Below, one piece after another: positions 1 through 8,453 of a DNA stretch of 64,000 nucleotides. The translations under genes and the position numbers were made by a program. Position 1 is the first letter of the stretch. Every line of letters starts with the position of its first letter. The stretch comes from Comamonadaceae bacterium. Its GTDB lineage: Bacteria; Pseudomonadota; Gammaproteobacteria; Burkholderiales; Burkholderiaceae_C. The notes under the pieces were generated by a model. It was given only the letters and a program-made list of their open reading frames with translations. It did not search any database and was not told the origin of the DNA. Location: assembly GCA_021299875.1 (NCBI GenBank), contig JAJTEW010000007.1, positions 55,288 through 119,287 of the forward strand, given 5' to 3'.

Positions 1-252
1 AATCTGGACTTGCTGGGTGCCGAACACGTGCGCCAGGTCCGCAAAGATTGCGCCAGCGTCATTTTGTGGACCGCCGAAAAAGCCACTTGGATGGCCGGCG
101 AAGGGGTCCAGATTTTTGGCGGCAACGGCTACATCAACGAATACCCGCTGGGCCGATTGTGGCGAGACGCCAAGTTGTATGAAATCGGCGCGGGCACGTC
201 AGAGATTCGCCGCATGCTGATTGGCCGCGAACTGTTCGCCGAAACCTGCTGA
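1..252 (+). CDS. liuA: Isovaleryl-CoA dehydrogenase, C-terminal part (5' end outside window)
   Basis: Only the last 83 codons are present; the frame is already open at base 1 and stops with TGA at 250-252. The visible part has the acyl-CoA dehydrogenase C-terminal features: [19 protein letters not shown], then [12 protein letters not shown], the FAD/CoA-binding end of the helical domain. Isovaleryl-CoA dehydrogenase oxidises isovaleryl-CoA to 3-methylcrotonyl-CoA, the substrate of the carboxylase encoded further on (liuB/liuD). The specific assignment rests partly on this context; another short/branched-chain acyl-CoA dehydrogenase is possible. The gene is followed after 10 bases by the carbonic anhydrase, which suggests co-transcription. 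Confidence 0.75.
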   Translation, partial: NLDLLGAEHVRQVRKDCASVILWTAEKATWMAGEGVQIFGGNGYINEYPLGRLWRDAKLYEIGAGTSEIRRMLIGRELFAETC

Positions 253-262
253 GTCCCGGACC

Positions 263-904
263 ATGCAAACACTGCTTGCCAACAACCGCGAATGGGCAGC
301 GCGCATGAAGCGCGAAGACCCCGAGTTTTTCACCCGCTTGGCCAACCAGCAAAATCCCAAATTTTTGTGGATTGGTTGTTCTGACAGTCGGGTGCCTGCC
401 AACCAGATCACCGGTCTGGACCCGGGTGAAGTGTTTGTGCACCGCAACGTGGCCAACTTGGTCGTGCATTCCGACTTGAACGCCTTGTCAGTGATTCAGT
501 ACGCGGTCGACGCGCTCAAGGTGGAGCAAATCATGGTGGTGGGTCACTATGGTTGTGGCGGCGTTTTGGCCACCTTGCGGGGCACCCGCGTGGGCTTGGC
601 TGACAACTGGCTGCGCCACGTGCACGATGTGAAAGTGCGCCACCGCCGCCGCCTCGATCACCTGACGGTGCCCGAACAAGAAGATGCGCTGTGCGAGATG
701 AATGTCATCGAGCAGGTGGGCAATGTGGCCTTGACCAATGTGGTGCAAGACGCCTGGGCCCGTGGCCAAAAACTCAGCGTGCACGGCTGGTGTTATGGGC
801 TCAAGGATGGGCTGGCCAAAGATCTGGGTGTGAGCATGACCCATCCCGGCGAGGTGCTGAGTGTGTTTCGAAATGCGCTCAAGCGTTATCCGAGAGGCGG
901 ATGA
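263..904 (+). CDS. can: Beta-class carbonic anhydrase (Can type)
   Basis: A 213-residue protein with the full beta-carbonic anhydrase zinc site: Cys39, Asp41 and Arg43 in CSDSR, and His95 and Cys98 in HYGCGG. Spacing and length match E. coli Can. It interconverts CO2 and bicarbonate in the cytoplasm. ATG 263 was chosen because it begins the conserved MQTLLANNREWA segment; in-frame codons upstream lie inside liuA. It follows liuA by 10 bases and lies in the same locus as a biotin-dependent carboxylase, so a role in supplying bicarbonate to methylcrotonyl-CoA carboxylase is a reasonable inference, although Can may serve the whole cell. Confidence 0.93.
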   Translation: MQTLLANNREWAARMKREDPEFFTRLANQQNPKFLWIGCSDSRVPANQITGLDPGEVFVHRNVANLVVHSDLNALSVIQYAVDALKVEQIMVVGHYGCGGVLATLRGTRVGLADNWLRHVHDVKVRHRRRLDHLTVPEQEDALCEMNVIEQVGNVALTNVVQDAWARGQKLSVHGWCYGLKDGLAKDLGVSMTHPGEVLSVFRNALKRYPRGG

Positions 905-943
905 TTTTTGACTGTCTATATTTTTGTTTTTTAGAGGAATTCC

Positions 944-2137
944 ATGTCTGATCCCATCGTCATCGTCAGCGCTGCCCGCACCCCCATGGGCAGTTTCCAG
1001 GGCGACTTTTCTGCGCTGGCCGCCCACGACCTGGGCGGTGCCGCCATCAAGGCCGCCGTCGAGCGTGCAGGCCGGAACTCGCAATTCACCCCTGAACTCG
1101 TCACCGAAGTGCTGTTTGGCAATTGCCTGATGGCCGGCCAGGGCCAAGCCCCAGCGCGCCAAGCGGGCTTCAAGGGCGGCTTGCCCAAGAGCGCGGGCGC
1201 GGTCACCTTGTCCAAGATGTGCGGCTCTGGCATGCGTGCGGCCATGTTCGCGCATGACATGCTGGTGGCCGGCACGCACGATGTGCTGGTGGCGGGCGGC
1301 ATGGAGAGCATGACCAATGCGCCCTACCTGATGCTCAAGGGCCGCAGTGGTTACCGCATGGGCCACGACCGCATCTTTGACCACATGATGCTCGACGGCC
1401 TGGAAGACGCTTACGAGCCCGGCCGCAGCATGGGCACCTTTGGCGAAGACTGCGCCGCCAAGTACAGCTTCACCCGCGCCGAGCAAGACCACTTTGCCAC
1501 CACCAGCGTGCAGCGCGCCAAGGCCGCCACCGAGTCGGGTGCCTTTGCCGCCGAGATCACGCCCGTCACCGTGAAGGACCGCAGTGGCGAGCGTGTGGTG
1601 TCCATCGACGAAGGCCCGGGCAAAGTCAAGCTCGACAAAATCACATCGCTCAAGCCCGCCTTCAAAAAAGACGGCACCATCACCGCCGCCAGCAGTTCGT
1701 CCATCAACGACGGCGCAGCCGCCATGGTGCTGATGCGCGAGAGCACGGCCGCCAAGCTCGGTTGCAAACCGCTGGCCCGCATCGTCAGCCACGCCACCCA
1801 CGCGCAAGAGCCCGAGTGGTTTGCCACTGCCCCTGTGGGCGCGACACAGAAAGCCTTGGCCAAAGCCGGCTGGAAAGTCGAAGACGTGGACCTGTGGGAA
1901 GTCAACGAGGCCTTTGCCGTGGTGCCCATGGCGCTGATGAAAGAGCTGGGCGTGGCGCACGACAAGGTCAACGTGAACGGCGGTGCCTGTGCACTGGGTC
2001 ACCCGATTGGCGCGTCCGGTGCGCGCATCATGGTCACGCTGATCCATGCGCTCAAAGCCCGAGGCCTGAAAAAAGGTCTGGCCACGCTGTGCATTGGCGG
2101 TGGCGAAGGCACGGCCGTGGCGCTGGAACTGGTGTGA
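944..2137 (+). CDS. Acetyl-CoA C-acetyltransferase (thiolase)
   Basis: A 397-residue thiolase. The nucleophilic Cys93 lies in SKMCGSGMRA, His353 in GACALGHPIGASG, and the second catalytic Cys383 in TLCIGGGEG, the standard thiolase-fold arrangement. It would cleave acetoacetyl-CoA (or another 3-ketoacyl-CoA) with CoA; in this locus it probably finishes acetoacetate or branched-chain 3-ketoacyl-CoA degradation, although the same enzyme family also makes acetoacetyl-CoA for PHB. An AGAGGA ribosome-binding site precedes ATG 944. The next gene starts 3 bases after the stop, so an operon is likely. Confidence 0.93.
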   Translation: MSDPIVIVSAARTPMGSFQGDFSALAAHDLGGAAIKAAVERAGRNSQFTPELVTEVLFGNCLMAGQGQAPARQAGFKGGLPKSAGAVTLSKMCGSGMRAAMFAHDMLVAGTHDVLVAGGMESMTNAPYLMLKGRSGYRMGHDRIFDHMMLDGLEDAYEPGRSMGTFGEDCAAKYSFTRAEQDHFATTSVQRAKAATESGAFAAEITPVTVKDRSGERVVSIDEGPGKVKLDKITSLKPAFKKDGTITAASSSSINDGAAAMVLMRESTAAKLGCKPLARIVSHATHAQEPEWFATAPVGATQKALAKAGWKVEDVDLWEVNEAFAVVPMALMKELGVAHDKVNVNGGACALGHPIGASGARIMVTLIHALKARGLKKGLATLCIGGGEGTAVALELV

Positions 2138-2140
2138 GGG

Positions 2141-2818
2141 ATGCGCACCGTTCTGCTCATCGGTGCATCGCGCGGCATCGGCTTTGAACTGGCCCGTCAG
2201 TACATCGAAGAGGGCTGGCGCGTGATTGCGACTGCGCGTTCGGACGAAGGTCTGGCGAAGCTCAAAGCCATGGGTGCCGAAACCCTGCGCCTCGATGTGG
2301 CCAACCCGGCCAGTAATTCGGGGTTGGCCTGGCAGTTGGATGGCGAGAAAATTGACTTGGCCATTTACGTAGCAGGCACGATGGACCGCGATAGCGCGAA
2401 CACGCCGCCCACCTGCGACAGCTTTGACGAGGTCATGCACACCAACGTGATGGGCGCCATGCAGGTCATCCCCCAGATCGTGCCAATGGTGCAAGAAGCA
2501 CAAGGCGTCATTGCTTGTATCAGCTCCATCATGGGAAGTCAGCAAGAGACCACCAGTGGCAACGCCGCGCTTTACCGTGTGAGCAAGGCGGCGCTCAACA
2601 TGGTGGTTCGTTGCAGCCAGGCAGAGCTGTCGGACATCACCGTGCTGGCCATCCACCCTGGATGGGTGCAGACCGACATGGGCGGGGCAGGTGCAACGCT
2701 GACACCCGAGCAAAGTGCGTGCAGCCTGCGCCAGACGCTGAACCACGTCCTTGAACAACGCGACCCCCAACACCGTGGCGCATTTTTGAACCATGATGGG
2801 CAAACGCTGCCTTGGTGA
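2141..2818 (+). CDS. Short-chain dehydrogenase/reductase (SDR) of unknown substrate
   Basis: A 225-residue classical SDR. The N-terminal nucleotide-binding motif is GASRGIG at residues 8-14, and the catalytic set is visible as Ser128/129 with Tyr145 and Lys149 (YRVSK). It should be an NAD(P)-dependent oxidoreductase of the cytoplasm. Its position between a thiolase and an acyl-CoA dehydrogenase suggests a step on an acyl-CoA or a related keto/hydroxy acid, but the substrate cannot be read from the sequence. It starts 3 bases after the thiolase stop. Confidence 0.85.
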   Translation: MRTVLLIGASRGIGFELARQYIEEGWRVIATARSDEGLAKLKAMGAETLRLDVANPASNSGLAWQLDGEKIDLAIYVAGTMDRDSANTPPTCDSFDEVMHTNVMGAMQVIPQIVPMVQEAQGVIACISSIMGSQQETTSGNAALYRVSKAALNMVVRCSQAELSDITVLAIHPGWVQTDMGGAGATLTPEQSACSLRQTLNHVLEQRDPQHRGAFLNHDGQTLPW

Positions 2819-2838
2819 ACCGACAAAGAAAGACCGAC

Positions 2839-3966
2839 ATGCTGCTGACCTCCGACCAAGAAATGATCCGTGACGCTGTGCGTGACTTTGCCCAACGCGA
2901 GCTGTGGCCCCACGCCGCCGAGTGGGACAAGCAGCACCACTTTCCCAAAGAAGCGCACAAGAGTCTGGCCGAGTTGGGCGCCTATGGCATCTGCGTGCCC
3001 GAAGATCTGGGCGGCGCGGGTCTGGACTATGTGACGCTGGCGCTGGTGCTCGAAGAAATCGCAGCGGGTGATGGCGGCGTCAGCACCACCATCAGTGTGA
3101 CCAACTGCCCTGTCAACGCCATTTTGATGATGTACGGCAACGCCGCGCAAAAAGCACAGTGGCTCACGCCGCTGGCCCAAGGCCAGATGCTGGGTGCGTT
3201 TTGCCTGACCGAGCCGCATGTGGGCTCGGACGCATCGGCCCTGCGCACCACAGCCGTCAAAGACGGCGACGAGTACGTCATCAACGGCGTCAAGCAGTTC
3301 ATCACCAGTGGCCAAAACGGCGATGTGGCGGTGGTGATTGCCGTGACCGACAAGGGCGCTGGCAAGAAAGGCCTGAGCGCCTTTTTGGTGCCCACCCGCA
3401 CCCCGGGTTATGTGGTGGCGCGCCTGGAAGACAAGCTGGGGCAACACAGCAGCGACACCGCGCAGATCAATTTTGACAACTGCCGTATCCCGGCTGAGAA
3501 CCTGGTCGGTCAAGAGGGCGAGGGCTACAAAATTGCCTTGTCGTCACTGGAGGGCGGGCGCATCGGCATTGCTGCGCAAAGTCTGGGCATGGCCCGCAGC
3601 GCTTTGGATGTGGCCATTGACTACGCCAAGCAGCGCGAGAGCTTTGGCACCGCCATCTTCAACCACCAGGCCGTGGGTTTTCGCTTGGCCGACTGCGCCA
3701 CGCAACTCGAAGCGGCGCGCCAGCTGATTTGGCACGCGGCCAGTTTGCGCGACGCGGGCCGCCCCTGCCTGAAAGAAGCGGCCATGGCCAAACTGTTTGC
3801 CAGTGAAGTGGCTGAGAAAATCTGCTCCGCCGCCATCCAGACCCTGGGCGGCTACGGCTATGTGAGCGACTTCCCGGTGGAGCGGATTTACCGCGATGTG
3901 CGCGTGTGCCAGATCTATGAAGGCACCAGCGACGTGCAAAAAATCATCATCCAGCGGGCGCTTTAA
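2839..3966 (+). CDS. Acyl-CoA dehydrogenase (short/branched-chain type)
   Basis: A 375-residue flavoprotein with the complete acyl-CoA dehydrogenase layout: an N-terminal helical domain (MLLTSDQEMIRDAVRDFAQ), the FAD-binding GAFCLTEPHVGSDASAL motif, and a C-terminal VCQIYEGTSDVQ in which Glu361 is the expected catalytic base. ATG 2839 is preferred over an upstream in-frame GTG at 2812, because it starts the conserved domain and follows a purine-rich AAAGAAAGA site. It lies 20 bases after the SDR, as the probable last gene of the liuA-can-thiolase-SDR unit. The substrate may be isobutyryl-, 2-methylbutyryl- or another short acyl-CoA; this is inference. Confidence 0.9.
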   Translation: MLLTSDQEMIRDAVRDFAQRELWPHAAEWDKQHHFPKEAHKSLAELGAYGICVPEDLGGAGLDYVTLALVLEEIAAGDGGVSTTISVTNCPVNAILMMYGNAAQKAQWLTPLAQGQMLGAFCLTEPHVGSDASALRTTAVKDGDEYVINGVKQFITSGQNGDVAVVIAVTDKGAGKKGLSAFLVPTRTPGYVVARLEDKLGQHSSDTAQINFDNCRIPAENLVGQEGEGYKIALSSLEGGRIGIAAQSLGMARSALDVAIDYAKQRESFGTAIFNHQAVGFRLADCATQLEAARQLIWHAASLRDAGRPCLKEAAMAKLFASEVAEKICSAAIQTLGGYGYVSDFPVERIYRDVRVCQIYEGTSDVQKIIIQRAL

Positions 3967-4015
3967 GGGATAAGGCGGGCATTTCTCGGGGACGGCTCCC
4001 GTATCATCAGGCCTC

Positions 4016-5407
4016 ATGAACATCATCATCTTGGGCGCCGGCCGTGTGGGCGAAAGCGTCGCCGAAAGCCTGGTTTCAGAGCAAAACGACATCACCGTCA
4101 TCGACCAAGACCCGGCACGCCTGAGGTTGCTCGAAGAGCGTCTGGATCTGCGCGGTGTGGTGGGCAACGGCATTCAGCCCTCGGTCCTGCGCGAAGCCGG
4201 GGCCCAAGACGCCGACATGCTGATTGCCTGTGCGGCGGCCGACGAATCGAATTTGGTGGTTTGCAAGATCGCCCACGATGTGTTCAACGTGCCCACCACC
4301 ATCGCTCGGCTGCGTTCGCCCGAATTCAATGAGGGTGATGAATTGCTGGGCAAGTCCGGCTTTGCGGTGGACCATGTGATCTGCCCTGAAGAGTCGGTGA
4401 TGCGCTACATCCAACAGCTGATCCAGTACCCCGAGGCCTTGCAGGTGCTTGAATTTGCCGAGGGCCGTGTGAGCCTCATCGTGGTGCGTGCGGCGGCCGA
4501 CAGCCTGTTGGTGAACCACACCATCGCCGAGTTTCGCGACCGCTTACCGGATGCCGAGATGCGCGTGGTGGCCCTGTACCGGCAAGACACGCAAGTGGAT
4601 GCGCTGCCCGAGACGTGCATCTTGCCTGGCGATGAGGTGTTCGTCCTGGCCGACACCCGCAAGATCCCCGTTGTGTTGTCCGGCATCCATAAAACCGACC
4701 AACCCGTTCGACGCCTCATGCTGGCCGGGGGCGGCAAAGTGGGCTTGCGTTTGGCGCGCATTTTGGCGGACCAGTACGGCGTGAAGCTGATTGAGCGCGA
4801 CAAAAAACGCTGCGAATACCTGGCCAGCCAGTTGCCTTCAAGCACCTTGATCCTGAATGGTGACGGTGCCGACGAAGACCTGTTGCAAGAAGAAAACGTG
4901 GGCGAGATGGACCTGTTTTTGGCGTTGACCAGCGACGACGAGGACAACATCATGTCGGCCATGTTGGCCAAGCGCATGGGTGCAAGGCGCGTCATGGCCT
5001 TGATCAATCGCCGCGCTTATGCCGACATGATGCAAGGCGGCACGATCGACATCGCGATTTCTCCTGCCCAAACCGTGATCGGCGAGCTCTTGGCACATCT
5101 GCGCCGGGGCGATGTGGCGGCGGTGCACAGCTTGCGCCGGGGCGCAGCAGAAGCCTTGGAGGGCATTGCGCGCGGCGACATCAAAACTTCCAAGTTGGTG
5201 GGGCGACGCGTTGAAGAAATCAAGCTGCCCCAAGGCGTGAGCATGGGCGCCATTGTGCGTGGCGAAGGGAAAAATTCCGAAGTGCTCATGCCGCACCACG
5301 ATACCCTGATCGAAGCCAATGACCACATCGTCTTGTTCATTCCCAACAAGCGCGATGTGCGTTCGGTGGAAAAACTTTTTCAGGTCAGTGCGACCTTCTT
5401 TGGCTGA
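4016..5407 (+). CDS. trkA: Trk potassium uptake regulatory protein TrkA
   Basis: A 463-residue protein with two copies of the TrkA-N/TrkA-C (RCK) unit. The first Rossmann motif is ILGAGRVGESVAE at the N-terminus and the second is LAGGGKVGLRLARIL near residue 235; each is followed by a TrkA-C domain. It is a cytoplasmic NAD(H)/ATP-binding gating subunit that associates with TrkH. The stop codon overlaps the trkH start by one base (TGATG), indicating translational coupling. Length matches E. coli TrkA (458). Confidence 0.95.
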   Translation: MNIIILGAGRVGESVAESLVSEQNDITVIDQDPARLRLLEERLDLRGVVGNGIQPSVLREAGAQDADMLIACAAADESNLVVCKIAHDVFNVPTTIARLRSPEFNEGDELLGKSGFAVDHVICPEESVMRYIQQLIQYPEALQVLEFAEGRVSLIVVRAAADSLLVNHTIAEFRDRLPDAEMRVVALYRQDTQVDALPETCILPGDEVFVLADTRKIPVVLSGIHKTDQPVRRLMLAGGGKVGLRLARILADQYGVKLIERDKKRCEYLASQLPSSTLILNGDGADEDLLQEENVGEMDLFLALTSDDEDNIMSAMLAKRMGARRVMALINRRAYADMMQGGTIDIAISPAQTVIGELLAHLRRGDVAAVHSLRRGAAEALEGIARGDIKTSKLVGRRVEEIKLPQGVSMGAIVRGEGKNSEVLMPHHDTLIEANDHIVLFIPNKRDVRSVEKLFQVSATFFG

Positions 5408-6870
5408 TGTTCACGTTCTTCGCGCCGGTCTTGGCCTTGATGGCGCGCATTCTGGTTGCGTTTTCGGTCACGTTTTTGGTGCCGGGCATCTGGGCTTGGT
5501 TTGAAGACCACCGTGACTTGCAGTGGATCTGGCTGGCCGGCTTTGGTTTGACGGCTGTCAGTGGCTTGGTGTTGGCGGCGCTCACCCAGCGGCATCGGCG
5601 GGAATTGAAGACCAAAGACGGTTTTTTGCTGGTCAACATGGTGTGGCTGGTCTTGCCGGCCTATTCGGCCTTGCCCCTCATGTTTTTGGTGCCAGAGATC
5701 ACGTGGTTCAAAGCTTATTTTGAGGCCATGAGCGCGCTCACGGCCACGGGCGCAACAGCGCTTTCCGGGCTTGAGCACTTGCCGGTTTCGGTCAACATTT
5801 GGCGCTGCTTTTTGCAGTTGATCGGTGGTCTGGGCATCATGCTTTTGGTGGTGGCGGTCTTGCCCATGTTGGGTTTGGGCGGTATGCAGCTCTACAAAAC
5901 CGAAACACCCGGCCCCATGAAAGACACCAAATTCACGCCTCGGATTGCTGAGACGGCGCGCGGATTGTGGGGCGTGTACTTTTTGTTCTCAGCCGCTTGC
6001 TTGCTGGCGTACCGCTGGGCTGGCATGAGCTGGGCCGATGCCTTCATGCACATGTGCACCACCATGGGTTTGGGCGGATTTTCTTCGTATGACGCCAGTT
6101 TTGGGCACTTCAATTCACCTGTGATCGAGTGGGTCGCCATCGTCTTCATGACCTTGGCCGGCATCAGTTTTGTGCGCTACTTTGTGGTGCTGCGCAGCCG
6201 CTCCATCTTGCCCATCAGCAACGACCGGGAGATTCGCACTTACCTGGGTGTTTTGTTGGCCGCCACCTTGTTGGTGATGGCTCTGCTGTTGGCCCATGGT
6301 GTGTATGACGACGGCCTGGAGGCCTTGCGCATCAGCGCTTTTCATGTGGTGTCTTTGGCCACCACCACCGGTTATGCCGCCACAGATTACGCGCAATGGC
6401 CCGTATTCGCACCGATTTTGTTGATGTTCTTGGGCTGCTTTGTATCGTGTGCAGGGTCTACGGGCGGCGGCATCAAGATGGTGCGCATGATTTTGTTGGT
6501 CAAGCAGGCGCGACGTGAGTTGGTGCGCATCATTCACCCCCGTGTCATCAACCCGGTCACACTGGGCGGCGCTGTGATTCCCATGTCGGTCATGACGGCG
6601 GTGCTGGGCTTCATGCTCATTTATGGCGGTGCAACCATGGGTCTGAGCATGCTGCTCTTGCTCAGCGGCTTGGACATCGTGACCGCGTTTTCGGCCGTCA
6701 TTGCCACTGTCAACAACATCGGTCCCGGCTTGGGTGAAGTCGGACCCTCAGGTAATTTTGGGGGCCTCAACCCTTTTCAGTTGAGTGTTTTGAGTTTTGC
6801 CATGCTGCTGGGCCGACTGGAATTGTTGTCGGTTTTGGTGTTGTTCAGCTCGCATTTTTGGCGCAAATAA
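5407..6870 (+). CDS. trkH: Trk potassium uptake membrane protein TrkH
   Basis: A 487-residue integral membrane protein with about ten hydrophobic segments and the repeated pore-loop signatures of the Trk/Ktr/HKT superfamily, such as TATGATALSG near residue 117, TTMGLGGFSSYDA near 220, TTTGYAATDYAQW near 320, and STGGGIKMVR near 355. It forms the K+-conducting pore gated by TrkA, encoded directly upstream with a one-base overlap. Like E. coli TrkH (483 residues), it spans nearly the whole family domain. Confidence 0.94.
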   Translation: MFTFFAPVLALMARILVAFSVTFLVPGIWAWFEDHRDLQWIWLAGFGLTAVSGLVLAALTQRHRRELKTKDGFLLVNMVWLVLPAYSALPLMFLVPEITWFKAYFEAMSALTATGATALSGLEHLPVSVNIWRCFLQLIGGLGIMLLVVAVLPMLGLGGMQLYKTETPGPMKDTKFTPRIAETARGLWGVYFLFSAACLLAYRWAGMSWADAFMHMCTTMGLGGFSSYDASFGHFNSPVIEWVAIVFMTLAGISFVRYFVVLRSRSILPISNDREIRTYLGVLLAATLLVMALLLAHGVYDDGLEALRISAFHVVSLATTTGYAATDYAQWPVFAPILLMFLGCFVSCAGSTGGGIKMVRMILLVKQARRELVRIIHPRVINPVTLGGAVIPMSVMTAVLGFMLIYGGATMGLSMLLLLSGLDIVTAFSAVIATVNNIGPGLGEVGPSGNFGGLNPFQLSVLSFAMLLGRLELLSVLVLFSSHFWRK

Positions 6871-6905
6871 AGTCGGTTTTTTGCCATCATCACAAGGAGA
6901 ATCAC

Positions 6906-7337
6906 ATGCCCATTACCAAAGGATTTCAAGTCCTCGTCGACGAAGCCATGGCACAGGTCACGACGCACAGTGTGGCCGCGGTGCAAGCACGCCTGGCCGA
7001 TGCGGCCGTGCAAATCGTGGACATCCGCGACCCGCGTGAGCTGGAACGGGATGGCACCGTGCCTGGCGCTTTGCTCGCGCCCAGAGGCATGTTGGAGTTT
7101 TGGGTGGACCCGGCTTCGCCTTATTTCAAGCCCGTGTTCGCCGACGAGAGCAAACAGTTCATCTTGTTTTGCGGTGCCGGCTGGCGCAGCGCTCTGGCCA
7201 CCAAAACCCTGCAAGACATGGGCATGAGCAATGTGGCCCACATCGACGGCGGTTTTGCGGCCTGGAAAAAAGCAGCGGCGCCTGTTGTCACGATGGAGCA
7301 GCACAAGGCCGAAAGTGCAGCGCGCAAAGGCGCTTGA
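6906..7337 (+). CDS. Rhodanese-like sulfurtransferase domain protein
   Basis: A 143-residue single-domain rhodanese. The active-site loop CGAGWRSA places the persulfide-forming Cys89, preceded by the VDIRDPRE motif and followed by [12 protein letters not shown] 6906 is well supported by AAGGAG immediately upstream; an in-frame upstream ATG lies in the trkH 3' end. It probably acts as a cytoplasmic sulfur carrier. The stop overlaps the next start by one base (TGATG), coupling it to the YchJ-type gene. Confidence 0.9.
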   Translation: MPITKGFQVLVDEAMAQVTTHSVAAVQARLADAAVQIVDIRDPRELERDGTVPGALLAPRGMLEFWVDPASPYFKPVFADESKQFILFCGAGWRSALATKTLQDMGMSNVAHIDGGFAAWKKAAAPVVTMEQHKAESAARKGA

Positions 7338-7738
7338 TGGCGGCGTCATGCCCCTGTGGCCGCACCACCCCCAAAGGGCAAGCACTGAGCCTGGCTGATT
7401 GCTGCGGCCTCTACCACGCGGGTCAGCACGCCCCCGACGCCGAAAGCCTGATGCGCTCGCGCTACAGCGCTTTTGTGCTGGGCGATGTGCCCTATCTGCT
7501 GGCGACATGGCACAGCCGCCAGCGACCTGCCGAGCTGACGCTCGAAGCCGGTGGTAAATGGTTGGGCTTGGAGATCAAGCAGCACCACCTGACTGGGGCA
7601 GATACCGCCGAGGTCGAATTTGTGGCGCGCTTTCGGGTGGGTGGCAAAGCGGTGCGCCAGCACGAACGCAGCCGCTTTGTGCGCGAAGCATCCGCAGATG
7701 GCGATCGCTGGTTTTATGTCGACGGCGATGAGCTTTAA
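7337..7738 (+). CDS. ychJ: YchJ-family (UPF0225) protein
   Basis: A 133-residue protein with the cysteine-rich N-terminus typical of the YchJ/UPF0225 family (SCPCG, later DCCGLYH), then the conserved [23 protein letters not shown] segment and a C-terminal NTF2-like part ending WFYVDGD. The cysteines look like a SEC-C-type metal-binding motif. The molecular role of this family is not established. The start overlaps the stop of the rhodanese gene, so the two are probably translated together. Confidence 0.85.
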   Translation: MAASCPCGRTTPKGQALSLADCCGLYHAGQHAPDAESLMRSRYSAFVLGDVPYLLATWHSRQRPAELTLEAGGKWLGLEIKQHHLTGADTAEVEFVARFRVGGKAVRQHERSRFVREASADGDRWFYVDGDEL

Positions 7739-7783
7739 GGCTTGATTCACAGCGTCTGCTCAATGCCCCCTATCATCACAACC

Positions 7784-8431
7784 ATGAACTTTGAAGCCAT
7801 CTTGTTTGATTGCGACGGCGTGTTGGTGGACAGCGAGGCCATCACCTGCGGCGTGCTGCGCGACATGTTTGACGAGCAGGGCTGGCGCATGACGCTGGCC
7901 GAGTGCATGCAGCGTTTTGTGGGCCACACCGTCAAAAGCCAGCGCAGCGTGATTGAGGCGCACACCGGCGTGCCGCTGACCGATGAATGGCTGGCGCAGT
8001 TTTTTGCAATTCGCAATGAGCGGTTGTCGCAAAGCATCACCGCCATTGAAGGCATTCACGAAGCGGTGGCGCATCTGCATGACCATTGCCAAGGCCGCAT
8101 CGCCGTGGCTTCGGGTGCAGACCGCTTCAAAGTCGAGATGATGCTCAAGCAAGTGGGCCTCATGCACTTTTTTGAGGGCCGCATTTTCAGCGGCCACGAA
8201 ATGCCGCGCAGCAAACCGCACCCTGATGTGTATTTGGCCGCTGCGGCGCATTTGCAAATCGAGCCGGCGCGCTGCCTGGTCATTGAAGACACCACCGTGG
8301 GGATCACGGCAGGTGTGGCTGCAGGGGCCACAGTGTGGGCCTATGCCGCGTTACCCGCCGAGCACTTGCCGCTCTTGCAGGCTGGCGCGCAGCGGGTGTT
8401 GACGGGCATGCACGAGTTGCGTTTGGCTTGA
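7784..8431 (+). CDS. HAD-superfamily hydrolase (phosphatase, beta-PGM/phosphoglycolate phosphatase-like)
   Basis: A 215-residue HAD hydrolase. Motif I is FDCDGVLVDSE, with nucleophile Asp9 and general acid Asp11; motif II is the Ser in VASGAD, Lys is in the SKPHPD region, and motif IV is VIEDTTVGITAG. The helical cap between residues 15 and 85 places it in subclass IA. Likely substrates are small phosphorylated sugars or phosphoglycolate; this cannot be decided here. ATG 7784 was chosen over an in-frame upstream TTG because it begins the conserved MNFEAILFDCDG strand. It is convergent with the AraC gene, 22 bases away. Confidence 0.88.
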   Translation: MNFEAILFDCDGVLVDSEAITCGVLRDMFDEQGWRMTLAECMQRFVGHTVKSQRSVIEAHTGVPLTDEWLAQFFAIRNERLSQSITAIEGIHEAVAHLHDHCQGRIAVASGADRFKVEMMLKQVGLMHFFEGRIFSGHEMPRSKPHPDVYLAAAAHLQIEPARCLVIEDTTVGITAGVAAGATVWAYAALPAEHLPLLQAGAQRVLTGMHELRLA

Positions 8432-8453
8432 GTCGGACATCAGCCGTTGTCTT

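Noticed and set aside
488..2803. Long open frame on the minus strand covering can, thiolase and SDR
   Set aside because: It is antisense to three well-supported genes; its translation is His/Arg/Ala-rich with no recognisable domain, typical of shadow frames in GC-rich DNA.
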